Below are positions 43,001 through 52,564 of a stretch of 64,000 nucleotides of DNA, in pieces. Under the pieces are notes generated by a model, which saw nothing but the letters and a program-made list of their open reading frames with translations, did no database searches and had not been told where the DNA came from. Numbering within the stretch: position 1 is the first letter of the stretch; each line of letters begins with the position of its first letter. Position numbers and translations under genes: made by a program. The stretch is from Serinicoccus profundi (GTDB lineage Bacteria > Actinomycetota > Actinomycetes > Actinomycetales > Dermatophilaceae). Where the stretch lies: contig NZ_CP042862.1 of the NCBI RefSeq assembly GCF_008001015.1, positions 3,038,001 through 3,102,000 on the forward strand, in the 5' to 3' direction.

Positions 43001-43609
43001 CTGCCCAGCGGCGTCCGGCTGACCGGCACGCTCACCGGCCTCGTCGGACACCGTGCGGTCAAGGCGACCTACTCCACGATCAAGGCCAAGCAGCGGCTGC
43101 AGTCGTGGATCACCTCCCTCGTCCTGGCCGCCGCGCTCGGCCCGGAGGCCAGCAGCCACCTCTTCGGTCGCCAGCGGCGGGGACGCAAGCCGGGCGGGGT
43201 CCACTTCACCCACGGCCCGCACGACCCCGACCAGGCGCTCGGCCTGCTCGACCAGCTCGTCGACGTCCGGGCCCGCGGGATGGTCGAGCCGCTGCCGCTG
43301 CCGGTCCAGACCGCGCTGCGCTGGGCGGAGTCCTACCTCGGCGGTCCGGGTGACGCACGGGCGGCCACCCTGGACGCGGTGCGTGAGTGGCGCACCGACG
43401 ACACCTTCGAGCAGGCCTTCCCCAAGGAGCAGGACGACCCGAGCCACAGCTATGTCTTCGGCGTCTCCGCTCCCCTGCAGGACATCCTCGGCGTGGCCCG
43501 CGAGGACGAGCGGTGGGAGCCGGGGGTCGAGCACCGCCTCGGCCAGCTGGCGCTGCGGGTGTGGGGCCCGGTGCTCAGAGGCGGCGCGGAACGGCGGCAG
43601 AGCGTATGA
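40079..43609 (+). CDS. recC: Exodeoxyribonuclease V gamma subunit
   Basis: 1176 residues from a GTG whose product opens with TLFVHRDTSTAKLADGLADLLATPLPDPF, the usual RecC beginning, followed by EVVAVPAKGVERWLAQRLSH. Blocks such as FGHTRIARSEVEVISALAEHRDVHLWLPQ, VHACHGQSRQIEVLRDVLADLL, DILVMCPDIDAYAPL and TVCTMVPMRSVPHRVVALVGLDDGVFPR match the helicase-like domains of RecC that scan for Chi. First gene of recC-recB-recD; the stop overlaps the recB start. Confidence 0.95.
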   Translation: MTLFVHRDTSTAKLADGLADLLATPLPDPFAQEVVAVPAKGVERWLAQRLSHTLGAGTSGHDGVCAGVRFLNPHSLVAMVLGIERDDPWHPDRLVWPVLEAIDGSLSETWATTLATHLGYDASGAEGELRRGRRYAVARRLAGLFAAYAGSRPAMLTDWREGGDGDGLGSPVDADLAWQPPLWRRVLARVDAEPPDVRQARVVQALRSGTHAGPGGELDLPGRLSLFGHTRIARSEVEVISALAEHRDVHLWLPQASPTAWDALAEDARSGPVPREDDMSALLIDHPLLASLGRDARELQRTLALAPHTLLRSDAAPATTTPARPAAPGPGQTSLLHLLQADLAADHPPTDAERAARAIPEAERSLQVHACHGQSRQIEVLRDVLADLLQHDPTLEPRDILVMCPDIDAYAPLVHAGFGLGEVGRERDAGGVGGSIPTHPAHSLRVRLADRAPTQANPLLGLAARLVELAGGRLTAGEVLDLARTAPVRRRFGLDDDDLERLGDWVGSVAIRWGLDDAHRGDYALPGLTQNTWQAGLARVLVGAAVDGQEVDHLGTTLGLDDLDSADLDLAGRMAELVARLGGTLRALRSATAVPEWVEALTDGVLGLADVAPADAWQVTQLRRELDLVGVHASAPATEGGDLALSLSDVRALLEEHAAGRATRSNFRTGTLTVCTMVPMRSVPHRVVALVGLDDGVFPRTTAPDGDDATARRPVTGERDPRSEDRQLLLDAVMAASDALVITYTGFDEHTGAPRPPAVPLGELLDAVRRTADPDSPGVCRVLTEHPLQPFDPRNLGASREGARALLPGGAPFSFDPAALAGGRAAVAPRTPRPLPVDASLGPLAPAEAESVALDALLRFFDNPARAYLRDRLGLVLPEVPEEQGEGIPIDLGGLETWAIGDRVLQAVLAGRDPGATVDAELWRGELPPRALGATVMGEVTKQAQLVAEATWSTVGQGGWGIPLDRDTLDIDLTLPSGVRLTGTLTGLVGHRAVKATYSTIKAKQRLQSWITSLVLAAALGPEASSHLFGRQRRGRKPGGVHFTHGPHDPDQALGLLDQLVDVRARGMVEPLPLPVQTALRWAESYLGGPGDARAATLDAVREWRTDDTFEQAFPKEQDDPSHSYVFGVSAPLQDILGVAREDERWEPGVEHRLGQLALRVWGPVLRGGAERRQSV

Positions 43610-46600
43610 CGATCCCGCACTTCTCCATCACCGATCCCCTCCCGAGCGGCACGGTGCTGCTCGAGGCGAGCGCGGGCACCGGCAAGACGTGGACGATCGC
43701 CGCGCTGGTCACCCGCTACGTCGCCGAAGGCGTGGTCCTGCTGCCGGAGATGCTGGTCGTGACCTTCGGTCGGGCCGCGAGCCAGGAGCTGCGGGCCCGG
43801 GTGCGCGAGCAGCTGGTGGCCGCGGAGCGCGCGCTGTCCGATCCTCCCCCGCTGGAGCAGCGCGACGACCTGGTGACCCTGCTGCTCGACGTCGACGACC
43901 AGGAGCGGGAGACGCGCCGCCGCCGCTTGCGCACCGCGCTGTCCGACATCGACGCGGCGACGATCGCGACCACCCACCAGTTCTGCCAGCAGGTGCTGCG
44001 CAGCCTGGGCGTCGCGGGCACGGCCGATGCCGGTGCCGAGCTCGTCGACGACCTGGACCGGCTGCTCGTCGAGGTGGTCGACGACCTCTACCTGCGCGCT
44101 TTCGCCCTGCGCGACGACGAGCCGTTCTTCACCCGGCGCGAGGCGCTGCAGATCGCGCGGACCGTCGTCGACGACATCCATGCCGACCTGCGGCCGACCG
44201 CCGCCGAGCCCGGCTCGGTGCCCGGCCGCCGGGTCCGCTTCGCCCAGGCCGTCCGCGCCGAGCTCGACCTGCGCAAGCAGCGACTGCAGGTCATGCACTA
44301 CAACGACCTGCTCACCCAGCTGGCCGACGCCCTGGAGAGAGACGACTCCCCGGCCCGGGCGCGGATGCGCGGGCGGTGGAAGGTCGTGCTCGTCGACGAG
44401 TTCCAGGACACCGACCCGATCCAGTGGTCGGTGCTCGACCGCGCCTTCACGGGTCAGGCCCACGCGATGGTGCTCATCGGCGACCCCAAGCAGGCGATCT
44501 ACGCCTTTCGCGGCGGCGACGTGCCGACCTACCTCACCGCCGCCGCGACCGCCGACGACCGTCGCACGCTGCCGCGCAACTTCCGCTCCGACCCCGGCCT
44601 CACGCAAGCGCTGGGGTCGATGCTCACCGGCGCCCAGCTCGGCGACGAGCAGATCGTCGTCCATCCGGTCACCGCGCACCGCACGGACTCGCGACTCACG
44701 GGCGCACCGAGCAGCGCGCCGGTGCGCGTCCGCCAGGTGCTGCTGCGCGACCACCTCGGCGGCGACACCCGGATGCCGACGGTCCGGCCGTGGATCGCCC
44801 GCGACCTCGCGCACGACGTCGCCGCCCTGCTCGCCTCGGGCGCCACCTTCGACGACCGTCCGATCCAGGCGCGGGACGTCGCGGTGCTCGCGCACCGGGC
44901 CAAGGACCTCCTGGAGGCGCAGAGCGCGCTGCGCGAGCTCGGCATACCTGCCGTCAGCACCGGTGGGTCGAGCGTCCTCGCCAGCCGGGCCGCGCACGAG
45001 TGGCTGGCGCTGCTGGAGGCGATGGTCGCGCCGCACCGCCCGATGCTCACCCGGGCCGCGGCGCTCACCGACCTGCTCGGGTATGCCGTCGCTCAGGTCG
45101 GCGCGCGCGGCGAGCGGGAGGACACCGAGCTGGAGGACGCGCTCGCCCAGACCTGCCGTGAGCTGGCCGGGGTCTACGCCCGGCACGGGGTCGCGGCGGT
45201 GCTGGAGCTGCTGACCGCGCGCGGGCTGCCGGCTCGGGTGCTGAGCCAGGTCGGGGGCGAGCGCTCGCTGACCGACCTGCGGCACGTCGCCCAGCTGCTG
45301 CACGAGACCGCGCGCCACGACCAGCTCGGCCTCGTGGCGCTGCTGGAGTGGCTGCGCGCGGGCATGGCCGAGGATTCCCCGCAGAGCGCCGGGGCGCGCA
45401 CCCGCCGCCTCGACAGCGACGCCGCCGCCGTGCAGCTCGCGACGATCCACGGGAGCAAGGGGCTCCAGTACCCCGTCGTCTACCTCCCCTCCCTCGGTGA
45501 CCGCTGGGTCAGCGACTCCCCGGCCATCCCGCTCTTCCACGACGACCCGCCGGAGCGCACCCGTTGCCTCGACGTCGGCGGTGAGCACCCGGCCAACCCG
45601 GGCTGGCCGGAGTCGGTGCGGCGGCACAAGGAGGAGGACGCCGGTGAGTCGCTGCGGCTGCTCTACGTCGCCCTCACCCGGGCGCAGAGCCAGGTCGTCA
45701 CCTGGTGGGCGCCGGTCAACAACGCGAGCGACTCTGCCCTGCACCGGGTGCTCTTCGGGCGGGAGCCGGGTCAGGACGAGGTCCCGGCCAAGGTCGGAGT
45801 GCCCCGGCAGGACGACGTCGCCACGGCGCGGCTGCAGCGGTGGGCCGACGAGGGCGCGTTCGTGCTCGAGCGCGCCGACCAGGCGAGCGAGGTGCCGCTC
45901 GTGCCCTCCCCGCCGGCCCCCGAGCTGGCCCTGGCTGCGTGGACGCGGCGGATCGACCACGAGTGGCGGCGCACGTCATACACCGCGCTGTCGACCCCGG
46001 CCGAGACCGAGGTGAGTGTGGCAGGGGTGAGCAGCGAGCCCGAGGTCGGCGTGACCGGGCGGGAGGACGAGCCGTCCGGGCCGGATCCGGTCATCGACAC
46101 CGTCCCCGCGCTGCCCGGCCTGGACGCCGTCGCCCCCGCGCCGGGCGCCGAGGTGCCCTCCCCGATGGCCGACCTCCCGGTGGGTGCGACCTTCGGATCC
46201 CTCGTACACGCCGTCCTCGAGCACGCCGACCCGCAGGCCCCCGACCTCGCCGCCGAGCTGCGTCGCCACATCGGCGAGCAGCGCGTCCTGTGGCCGGTCG
46301 ACCTGGGCGAGGGCGGGACGGATCTGCTCGCCGAGGCCCTCGTCGCGGTCTGCGACACCCCGCTCGGTCCGCTCGCGGACGGCACGACGCTGCGGGAGAT
46401 CGGCACGGTGGACCGGTTGTGCGAGCTCGACTTCGAGCTGCCGCTGGGCGGCGGTGACCTGCGGCGCGCCCGGCCGGGCGACGACGCGGCGGCCCTGCTC
46501 GGTGACCTCGTGCCGCTGCTGCGCTCCCACCTGCCCGCCGGTGACCCGGTGCGCGGCTGGGCGGACGTCCTCGACGCGGCCCCCGACCTGGCCGGTCAGC

Positions 46601-47037
46601 AGCTGCGCGGCTATCTCACCGGCTCGATCGACGTGGTGCTGCGCGTGCGCGCAGGGTCGGGGGACGACGAGGGTCGCTTCCTCGTCGTCGACTACAAGAC
46701 CAACTGGCTCGGCAGCCCCGAGGAGCCGCTGACCGCCGCCGACTACCGCCCGGAGCGGCTGGACGAGGCGATGGGGCACTCCTCCTACCCGCTGCAGGCC
46801 CTGCTCTACGCCGTCGTCGCGCACCGGTTCCTGCGCTGGCGGCTGCCCGGCTACGACCCCGCGCGGCACCTGGGTGGGGTGCTCTACCTCTACCTTCGTG
46901 GCATGTGTGGTCCGGACACCCCCGTCGTCGACGGTATGCCGTGCGGCGTCTTCTCCTGGAAGCCGCCCGTCGCGCTCGTGCTGGGTGTCTCGGACCTGCT
47001 CGACGGGGCCGACCGGCCCGAGGGGATGAGGTCGTGA
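43606..47037 (+). CDS. recB: Exodeoxyribonuclease V beta subunit (helicase-nuclease)
   Basis: 1143 residues. UvrD-type helicase motifs: ASAGTGKTWT (21-30), VVTFGRAASQELRARV, VLVDEFQDTDPIQWSVLDRAF, IGDPKQAIYAFRGGDVPTYL, TIHGSKGLQYPVVYLPS and LLYVALTRAQSQV. The C-terminal nuclease domain has FGSLVHAVLEHAD, GSIDVVLRV, FLVVDYKTNWL and YPLQALLYAVVAHRFL. Both engine and nuclease appear intact, so the complex should resect double-strand ends. Many actinobacteria rely on AdnAB instead; here a full RecBCD is present. Stop overlaps recD by GTGA. Confidence 0.95.
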   Translation: MTIPHFSITDPLPSGTVLLEASAGTGKTWTIAALVTRYVAEGVVLLPEMLVVTFGRAASQELRARVREQLVAAERALSDPPPLEQRDDLVTLLLDVDDQERETRRRRLRTALSDIDAATIATTHQFCQQVLRSLGVAGTADAGAELVDDLDRLLVEVVDDLYLRAFALRDDEPFFTRREALQIARTVVDDIHADLRPTAAEPGSVPGRRVRFAQAVRAELDLRKQRLQVMHYNDLLTQLADALERDDSPARARMRGRWKVVLVDEFQDTDPIQWSVLDRAFTGQAHAMVLIGDPKQAIYAFRGGDVPTYLTAAATADDRRTLPRNFRSDPGLTQALGSMLTGAQLGDEQIVVHPVTAHRTDSRLTGAPSSAPVRVRQVLLRDHLGGDTRMPTVRPWIARDLAHDVAALLASGATFDDRPIQARDVAVLAHRAKDLLEAQSALRELGIPAVSTGGSSVLASRAAHEWLALLEAMVAPHRPMLTRAAALTDLLGYAVAQVGARGEREDTELEDALAQTCRELAGVYARHGVAAVLELLTARGLPARVLSQVGGERSLTDLRHVAQLLHETARHDQLGLVALLEWLRAGMAEDSPQSAGARTRRLDSDAAAVQLATIHGSKGLQYPVVYLPSLGDRWVSDSPAIPLFHDDPPERTRCLDVGGEHPANPGWPESVRRHKEEDAGESLRLLYVALTRAQSQVVTWWAPVNNASDSALHRVLFGREPGQDEVPAKVGVPRQDDVATARLQRWADEGAFVLERADQASEVPLVPSPPAPELALAAWTRRIDHEWRRTSYTALSTPAETEVSVAGVSSEPEVGVTGREDEPSGPDPVIDTVPALPGLDAVAPAPGAEVPSPMADLPVGATFGSLVHAVLEHADPQAPDLAAELRRHIGEQRVLWPVDLGEGGTDLLAEALVAVCDTPLGPLADGTTLREIGTVDRLCELDFELPLGGGDLRRARPGDDAAALLGDLVPLLRSHLPAGDPVRGWADVLDAAPDLAGQQLRGYLTGSIDVVLRVRAGSGDDEGRFLVVDYKTNWLGSPEEPLTAADYRPERLDEAMGHSSYPLQALLYAVVAHRFLRWRLPGYDPARHLGGVLYLYLRGMCGPDTPVVDGMPCGVFSWKPPVALVLGVSDLLDGADRPEGMRS

Positions 47038-48980
47038 GCGACGTCCGGGACGCGGCGGTGCTGGACCTCTTCGAGCCGGTCGACGACCACGACCGCCGGC
47101 TGGCGTCCTCGGCCACTGGACCGCTGGCGGCCTTCAACCGGGCCGGCCTGCTGACGGCCGCGGACGTGCACGTCGCGACCGGGCTCGCGCGCGCCGTGGC
47201 CGAGAAGGACGCCGACGTCGTGCTCGCCGCGGCCCTCGCCACCCGCGCCGTCCGGACCGGGTCGGTGGCGGTCGACCTCGCCGCCCTGGCGACCCAGGGC
47301 GCGCAGACGCTGCCCGACCTGCCCTGGCCCGACCCGGCCACCTGGACCACCACGGTCGCGGGCAGCCGACTGGTGACCGAGGGCGGCATGGTGGTCGAGA
47401 AGTCGACCGGGCTGGCCTACCTCCAGCGCTACCACCACCAGGAGGTCCAGGTGGCGACCGACCTGCGGGCCCGGGCCGAGCTCGGCCCGCCATCGGTCGA
47501 TGAGGAAGCGCTGTCAGCCGGACTGGCGCGGATCTTCCCCGGGGAGGGCTACGCCGAGCAGCGCGCGGCAGCCGTGGTCGTCGTGCGGGCGCGCACCGGC
47601 GTCATCACCGGCGGCCCGGGCACGGGCAAGACGACCACGGTCGCGGGGGTGCTGACCCTGCTGGCCGAGCAGGCGGCGGCCGCCGGGCAGCGGCCGCCCC
47701 GGGTCGGGCTGGCCGCCCCCACCGGCAAGGCCGCGGCGCGGGTCAAGGCCGCGGTGGACCGCGCCCTGGACGAGATCGAGGACCGCACCTCCGACCCGTC
47801 CGGTCGCCAGGTGGTGCAGCGACTCCGCGAGGTCGAGCCGAGCACCGTGCACCGGCTGCTCGGGTGGCGGCCGGGCTCGCGCAGCAGGTTCCGCCACCAC
47901 CGCGGCAACCGGCTGCCGCACGACGTCGTGCTCGTGGACGAGGCGTCGATGGTCTCGCTCACCCAGATGGCGAGGCTGCTGGAGGCGCTGCGCCCCACGG
48001 CCCGGCTGATCCTCGTCGGTGACGCCGACCAGCTCGTCTCGGTCGAGGCCGGGGCGGTGCTCGCCGACCTGGTGGCCGCTGTGCCCGAGGACAGCGTTGG
48101 CGACGCACGCGGAGCGGTCGCAGACCCGCAGGAGACCCCTGCCACCACGCCCGACCCGACGCCCTCGGTGGACATCGAGCCTCCACCGCCCACGCCGACC
48201 GCGCCGCTCGCCCTGGCCCGGCTGCGCACGGTGCACCGCTTCGGCGAGACCATCGGCGCGCTGGCCCAGGCGCTGCGCGTCGGTGACGCCGACGCCGTGG
48301 TGAGCGCCCTGTCCGCCGGCAGTGCCGAGGTGACGTGGGTGCGCGGGCCCGACCCCACGGCATACCTGCGCGAGATCCTGGCCCGACAGGCGCTGGACAT
48401 CCTGCGCGCCGCGCGGGTCGGCGACGGCGACGCCGCCCTCGACGCCCTGCACCGTCACCGGCTGCTCTGCGCGCACCGCGAGGGCGACCGGGGGTGTGCG
48501 GCGGTGGAACCACCTCGTCGAGACCTGGCTGGGCGAGGACACCGGGCTGAGCTTCTACGACCCGATGTACCTCGGGCGCCCGCTGCTCGTCACCGCCAAC
48601 GACTACGCGACCGGGGTCCTCAACGGCGACACCGGAGTGGTCGTCGCCTCGCAGACCTCCGGCGGGGTCCCGGTGCGCATGGCCGTCATCGACGGCACGA
48701 GCGGCCGCAGCCGGTATGCCCCCTCCCGGCTCGGCGACGTCGAGACCATGCACGCGATGACGATCCACAAGGCCCAGGGCAGCCAGGCGCAGGAGATCAC
48801 CGTGCTGCTCTCCCCGACCTCGAGAGCCCGCTGCTCACGCGAGAGCTCTTCTACACCGCCGTGACCCGGGCGCAGGAGCGGGTCCGGGTCGTCGGGTCGG
48901 AGGAGGAGGTGCGGGCGGCCGTGGAGCGGCGGGTGCTCCGGGCCAGCGGCCTGCGGCAGCGCCTGGCGGCCGGACCATGA
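47034..48980 (+). CDS. recD: Exodeoxyribonuclease V alpha subunit, two compensating frameshifts in this sequence
   Basis: The frame from the GTG at 47034 holds GVITGGPGTGKTTTVAGVL (Walker A), LAAPTGKAAARVKAAV, DVVLVDEASMVSLTQMARLL and LILVGDADQLVSVEAGAVL. It leaves register in the GGGGG run 48490-48494. The next part, VRRWNHLVETWLGEDTGLSF to IHKAQGSQAQEITVLL, is in another frame, and after TCCCCG (48811-48816) the first frame returns with LESPLLTRELFYTAVTRAQERV. One G fewer and one C more restore a normal 648-residue RecD. Two opposite single-base changes in homopolymers look like sequencing errors. Confidence 0.85.
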   Translation: MSDVRDAAVLDLFEPVDDHDRRLASSATGPLAAFNRAGLLTAADVHVATGLARAVAEKDADVVLAAALATRAVRTGSVAVDLAALATQGAQTLPDLPWPDPATWTTTVAGSRLVTEGGMVVEKSTGLAYLQRYHHQEVQVATDLRARAELGPPSVDEEALSAGLARIFPGEGYAEQRAAAVVVVRARTGVITGGPGTGKTTTVAGVLTLLAEQAAAAGQRPPRVGLAAPTGKAAARVKAAVDRALDEIEDRTSDPSGRQVVQRLREVEPSTVHRLLGWRPGSRSRFRHHRGNRLPHDVVLVDEASMVSLTQMARLLEALRPTARLILVGDADQLVSVEAGAVLADLVAAVPEDSVGDARGAVADPQETPATTPDPTPSVDIEPPPPTPTAPLALARLRTVHRFGETIGALAQALRVGDADAVVSALSAGSAEVTWVRGPDPTAYLREILARQALDILRAARVGDGDAALDALHRHRLLCAHREGDRGCAAVEPPRRDLAGRGHRAELLRPDVPRAPAARHRQRLRDRGPQRRHRSGRRLADLRRGPGAHGRHRRHERPQPVCPLPARRRRDHARDDDPQGPGQPGAGDHRAALPDLESPLLTRELFYTAVTRAQERVRVVGSEEEVRAAVERRVLRASGLRQRLAAGP

Positions 48981-49821
48981 GCCTGCCGACCGCACGCCTG
49001 GACCTCCTGACCCGGCAGTTCTGGCGACTGAGCGGCAGGCCCGTCGACCTGACCGGCGACGAGGCCTGGCTCGCGGCGCCGATGAGCCCCGGCCCCTCGG
49101 TCGGTGACGCCTGGGTCGAGCCGACCGCGCTGGCCTGGGGAGGGCAGGCGCTGGACCGACCGCACGCCGGTCTCCTGGCCGACATGGCGCAGCTGGACGG
49201 CTCCGGCTTCCGGGCCGCCGACCTGCGCCCGGAGATCCGTGACTTCTACGAGCACACCTCCGACTGGCGGATGGAGGTGTGGACCCAGTGGAGCCCGCTC
49301 TTCCAGCCCGGCGGCGAGCTGGTCTCCCGGCTCTTCGGCCGTCGGGTCCAGCAGCTGGCCCTGCCCACCCGCCCGCTGGAGGTCGCCCACGGCATGGACA
49401 GCCGCGTCACCGTGCTCACCGACGCCACGGGCGCGCAACGGGCGGCGGCCTGGCTGCGGACCCTCCGCTCCAGAGGGGAGTACGTCTACAGCGGCTGCTA
49501 CTCCGTCCGCACCCTCCCCGGCAGCACCCAGCCCGGGGTGCACGTCGCGTTCCCCTCGAGTCGGGCAACGTCCAGGTCTTCCTGAGGCCACGCCTGCTGC
49601 CCGGTGGTGGCCTGGAGCTCGCCTCCCCCGCGGGCCGGTTCGGCCAGGACGGCGCCTACGTCGTCGTCGACCACCGGGGGACCCACGCCGCACGGGCCCC
49701 GATCCACGAGGTGTTCCGGCTCGACGTCGACGACGAGGGGACGCTGCGCACCGACCACACGCTGAGCCTGTTGTCCGCGCCCGCCGTCCGCCTGCACTAC
49801 AAGCTCACCCGCGCCGACTGA
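48977..49821 (+). CDS. Uncharacterised protein coupled to recD, one frameshift in this sequence
   Basis: The ATG overlaps the recD stop. About 195 codons (TARLDLLTRQFWRLSGRPVDLTG, ALDRPHAGLLADMAQLDGSGF, IRDFYEHTSDWRMEVWTQWSPLFQPGGELVSRLF) precede a break in the CCCC run 49552-49555; from there the frame of LESGNVQVFLRPRLLPGGGLELASPAGRFGQDGAYVVVD continues to a stop at 49821. One extra C gives 281 residues. I do not recognise a family. The tail AGRFGQDGAYVVV and VRLHYKLTRAD look like a beta-rich ligand-binding domain. Linked to recBCD only by coupling; it need not be a repair protein. Confidence 0.65.
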
Positions 49822-49940
49822 GCGGAGCGCGACCCCCCTGACGGCGCGCGCCGACGAAAGGGTGCCTCCCCTGAGGGCCGTCTCCCACTGAGCGCCATCT
49901 CCCTCTGAACGCCATCCCGCAGCGGGTCGGGGACGCCGTG

Positions 49941-49974
49941 AGGGCCGGCCGGGTGTCCCTTCCCGGCCGGCCCT
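49941..49974. terminator. Strong bidirectional hairpin between convergent genes
   Basis: AGGGCCGGCCGGG (49941-49953) and its exact complement at 49962-49974 form a 13-bp GC stem with an 8-base loop. It lies between the recD-linked gene and the ABC permease, which converge. Just upstream (about 49850-49920) are degenerate tandem units built on CTGAGCGCCATCTCC. Confidence 0.7.
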
Positions 49975-50056
49975 GCGGGGCCTGCCACCCGCCCTGAGGC
50001 GAGGAGTCCCCACGGTCGGGTCGGCGGTCAGTCCCTGCACCGCCGCCCGACCGGTC

Positions 50057-52564
50057 CTAGGCCGCGGCCAGCCCCTCGGCGGGGCTGACGCGTGCGGCGC
50101 GGCGAGCGGGCAGCACGCTGGCCAGCGCCCCAGCCAACAGCGCGACCGCGACAATGATTCCGACGCGCCCCCACGGCACGGCCAGCGCCAGCGGTGTGCC
50201 CTCCGGGAGCAGGGTCTGGATGCCGAGCGCGGCATACGCCACCCCGAGCGCCAGCCCGATGCCCGCGCTGACGAGCGCCAGCAGCACACCCTCGACCATG
50301 AGCATCACCCGCATCTGGCCCCGGGTGAGCCCCAGGCCGCGGAGCAACGCGTGCTCCCGGTGACGTTCGATGACCGACAGCGACAGCGTGTTGGCGATGC
50401 CGACGACCGCGATGACCACGGCCACCCCGAGCAGCGCCGTCGCCACCAGCACCATGACGTCGAGGATCTGCACGATCTGGGCGCGCAGCCCGGCCGCACC
50501 GTCGAGCTGCAGACCCGCCTCGTCGGTGATCTCCGAGACGCCGGTCATCGTCGCCACCACGTCGGCCTGCTCGCCGAGGCGCAGGAGCACCGCGCCCTGT
50601 CGGGCCGAGTCGCCGGCGAGGGCCGCGAGGTCGTCAGGGTGCAGCGCCAACCGGCTCCCGCCGACACCGAGCTCGACGACGCGCAGCTCGCGGCTGCCCT
50701 CGGCACCGCTCACGCGCAGCTCATCACCCGCGCTGAGACCGTGGATCGCCAGGTCGGTGTCACCGAGGCCGGCGATGCCCGGCTCGACCCGGTCGACCAG
50801 GTCCTCGCTGCGCAGGACCTGCTCGGCGGCGCCTCGGTCGAGGGCCACCGCGCGGGTCGGGTCCATCGACTCGCCCATGCGGAGGTATGCCGTGTCCACC
50901 GCGACCGCGGCGTCCACCCCGTCGACGTCCCCCAGTCGGGCGGCGAGGTCGTCGTCGACCGGGCTGGGGACCAGGAACTCCTCCGACCCACCGGAGGCCG
51001 GGCCGGGGTCGGCGGGCGCACCCTCGGCGACGAGGTCGACGGCATACTCCTTGTCGATCTCCCCGAGGGCGGTGCGCTGACCCGAGGCGGCCCCGACCGA
51101 GGTCATCGTGATGAGCGTGACCCCGACGAGCAGGGCGGCGCTGGTGGCCGCCGCACGACCGGGGTTGCGGACGGCGCCGGCGACCGCGAGACGCCCGGGC
51201 ACCCCGGCGACCCTCGCCCCGAGGCCGAGCGCCCGGACCGCCCAGGGCACCACCAGGATGCTGGCGAGCAGGACGCCACCGAAGGACACGACGCCGCCGA
51301 GCACCCCGAGCAGGACCTCGCGTGAGATGGCTGCCATGACCATGAGGCCGGTGCCTCCGGCCAGCAGGAGCACCGCCAGAGCGATCCGCACCAGCCCAGC
51401 ACGCGACCCCTCCGACGGGAGGTCGGACGGTCGCAGCGCCGCGAGCGGCGACACCCGGGTGGCCCGGGCCGCGGGCCACAGCGAGGCGAGCACGGTGACG
51501 GCCACGCCCACGACCACCGGGAGGACGAGGCTCGGCCACCCGAGGGCCAGCCCGTCGCCCATCGGGATGCCCAGGTCGAGCTGCCGGGCGACGGCGAGCA
51601 GGCCCGCTCCCGCCCCGACACCCGCGAGCACGCCGACCACCGAGGTCACGAGACCGAGGACGAGCGCCTCGAGCACCACCGACCGTCGCACCTGAGCCCG
51701 GGTGGCCCCGACGCACCGCAGCAGGGCCAGCTCGCCCGTGCGCTGGGCCAGGGTGATGGTGAAGGTGTTGGCGATGACCAGCGACGCCGTGAGCAGAGCC
51801 ACCCCGCCGAAGCCCAGCAGGATCGCTCCCAGGACCGCCGTGCCCCCGGTCGCAGCCGTCACCGCCCGCTCGGCGGCCTCGGGGCCGGTGCTGAGCGTGG
51901 CGTCCGGCACGGTCCCCGTGATCGCGTCACGGACGGCGACGGGGTCCGCCCCGTCGGCCAGCTCGATGACGACGTGCTGGTAGGTCAGGGCCGGGTCCAG
52001 CTCGCGCAGCGTCGGGTCGGAGGCGACGTAGCCCAGCCCGAAGGTGAGCGGGTGCACCGGCCCGGGCTCCACGATCCCGACGACGGTGACGTCGACGGCC
52101 TCCCCGCGCCCGCCGCCCTCGGTGGGCGCGCCGGTGATCGAGACCGTGTCGCCGAGGGCGAGGCCGTCATCGGCGGCGGCCGGGTTGACCGCGATCTCTC
52201 CCGACCCGGTCGGGAGCTCTCCGGAGAGCAGGGTCGCGCCCGCCAGCGGCAGGCTCGTGCCGGGGAAGTAGTCCCCGGCCCGCTCGGTGAACACCGAGGC
52301 CTCCCCCGTGACACCGGAGACGCCCTCGATCGCGGCCACCTCGTCATACGCCTCGAGGTCGACCGGTCCGCTCTCCCCGGTGAGCACGAGGTCGGCCTCG
52401 CGCAGCCCTGCCGCGACGGCGTCCTCCAACTCCTTCTGGGCGGTCGCGAGGATGACCGCGCTCGCGGTGAGGAATCCCACGCCGATGATGATCGCGACCG
52501 CCGCCGCGACCAGCCGCCGTCCCCGTGAGGCCAGTCCGGCCGTCATCCAGCCGCGCGCCATCAT
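50057..52564 (-). CDS. ABC transporter permease, FtsX/MacB type, two-module
   Basis: 835 residues. A first membrane segment (LVAAAVAIIIGVGFLTASAVILA), a large extracytoplasmic domain, then three segments (VLGAILLGFGGVALLTASLVIANTF and following), a second extracytoplasmic domain and three more segments at the C-terminus (LDVMVLVATALLGVAVVIAVVGIANTL...). FtsX motifs such as RTGELALLRCVGATRAQVRR and REHALLRGLGLTRGQMRVMLMVEG occur twice, so two FtsX modules are fused. The ATG overlaps the ATPase stop. Such exporters move lipids, lipoproteins or antimicrobial peptides; substrate unknown. Confidence 0.85.
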   Translation of the reverse strand: MMARGWMTAGLASRGRRLVAAAVAIIIGVGFLTASAVILATAQKELEDAVAAGLREADLVLTGESGPVDLEAYDEVAAIEGVSGVTGEASVFTERAGDYFPGTSLPLAGATLLSGELPTGSGEIAVNPAAADDGLALGDTVSITGAPTEGGGRGEAVDVTVVGIVEPGPVHPLTFGLGYVASDPTLRELDPALTYQHVVIELADGADPVAVRDAITGTVPDATLSTGPEAAERAVTAATGGTAVLGAILLGFGGVALLTASLVIANTFTITLAQRTGELALLRCVGATRAQVRRSVVLEALVLGLVTSVVGVLAGVGAGAGLLAVARQLDLGIPMGDGLALGWPSLVLPVVVGVAVTVLASLWPAARATRVSPLAALRPSDLPSEGSRAGLVRIALAVLLLAGGTGLMVMAAISREVLLGVLGGVVSFGGVLLASILVVPWAVRALGLGARVAGVPGRLAVAGAVRNPGRAAATSAALLVGVTLITMTSVGAASGQRTALGEIDKEYAVDLVAEGAPADPGPASGGSEEFLVPSPVDDDLAARLGDVDGVDAAVAVDTAYLRMGESMDPTRAVALDRGAAEQVLRSEDLVDRVEPGIAGLGDTDLAIHGLSAGDELRVSGAEGSRELRVVELGVGGSRLALHPDDLAALAGDSARQGAVLLRLGEQADVVATMTGVSEITDEAGLQLDGAAGLRAQIVQILDVMVLVATALLGVAVVIAVVGIANTLSLSVIERHREHALLRGLGLTRGQMRVMLMVEGVLLALVSAGIGLALGVAYAALGIQTLLPEGTPLALAVPWGRVGIIVAVALLAGALASVLPARRAARVSPAEGLAAA

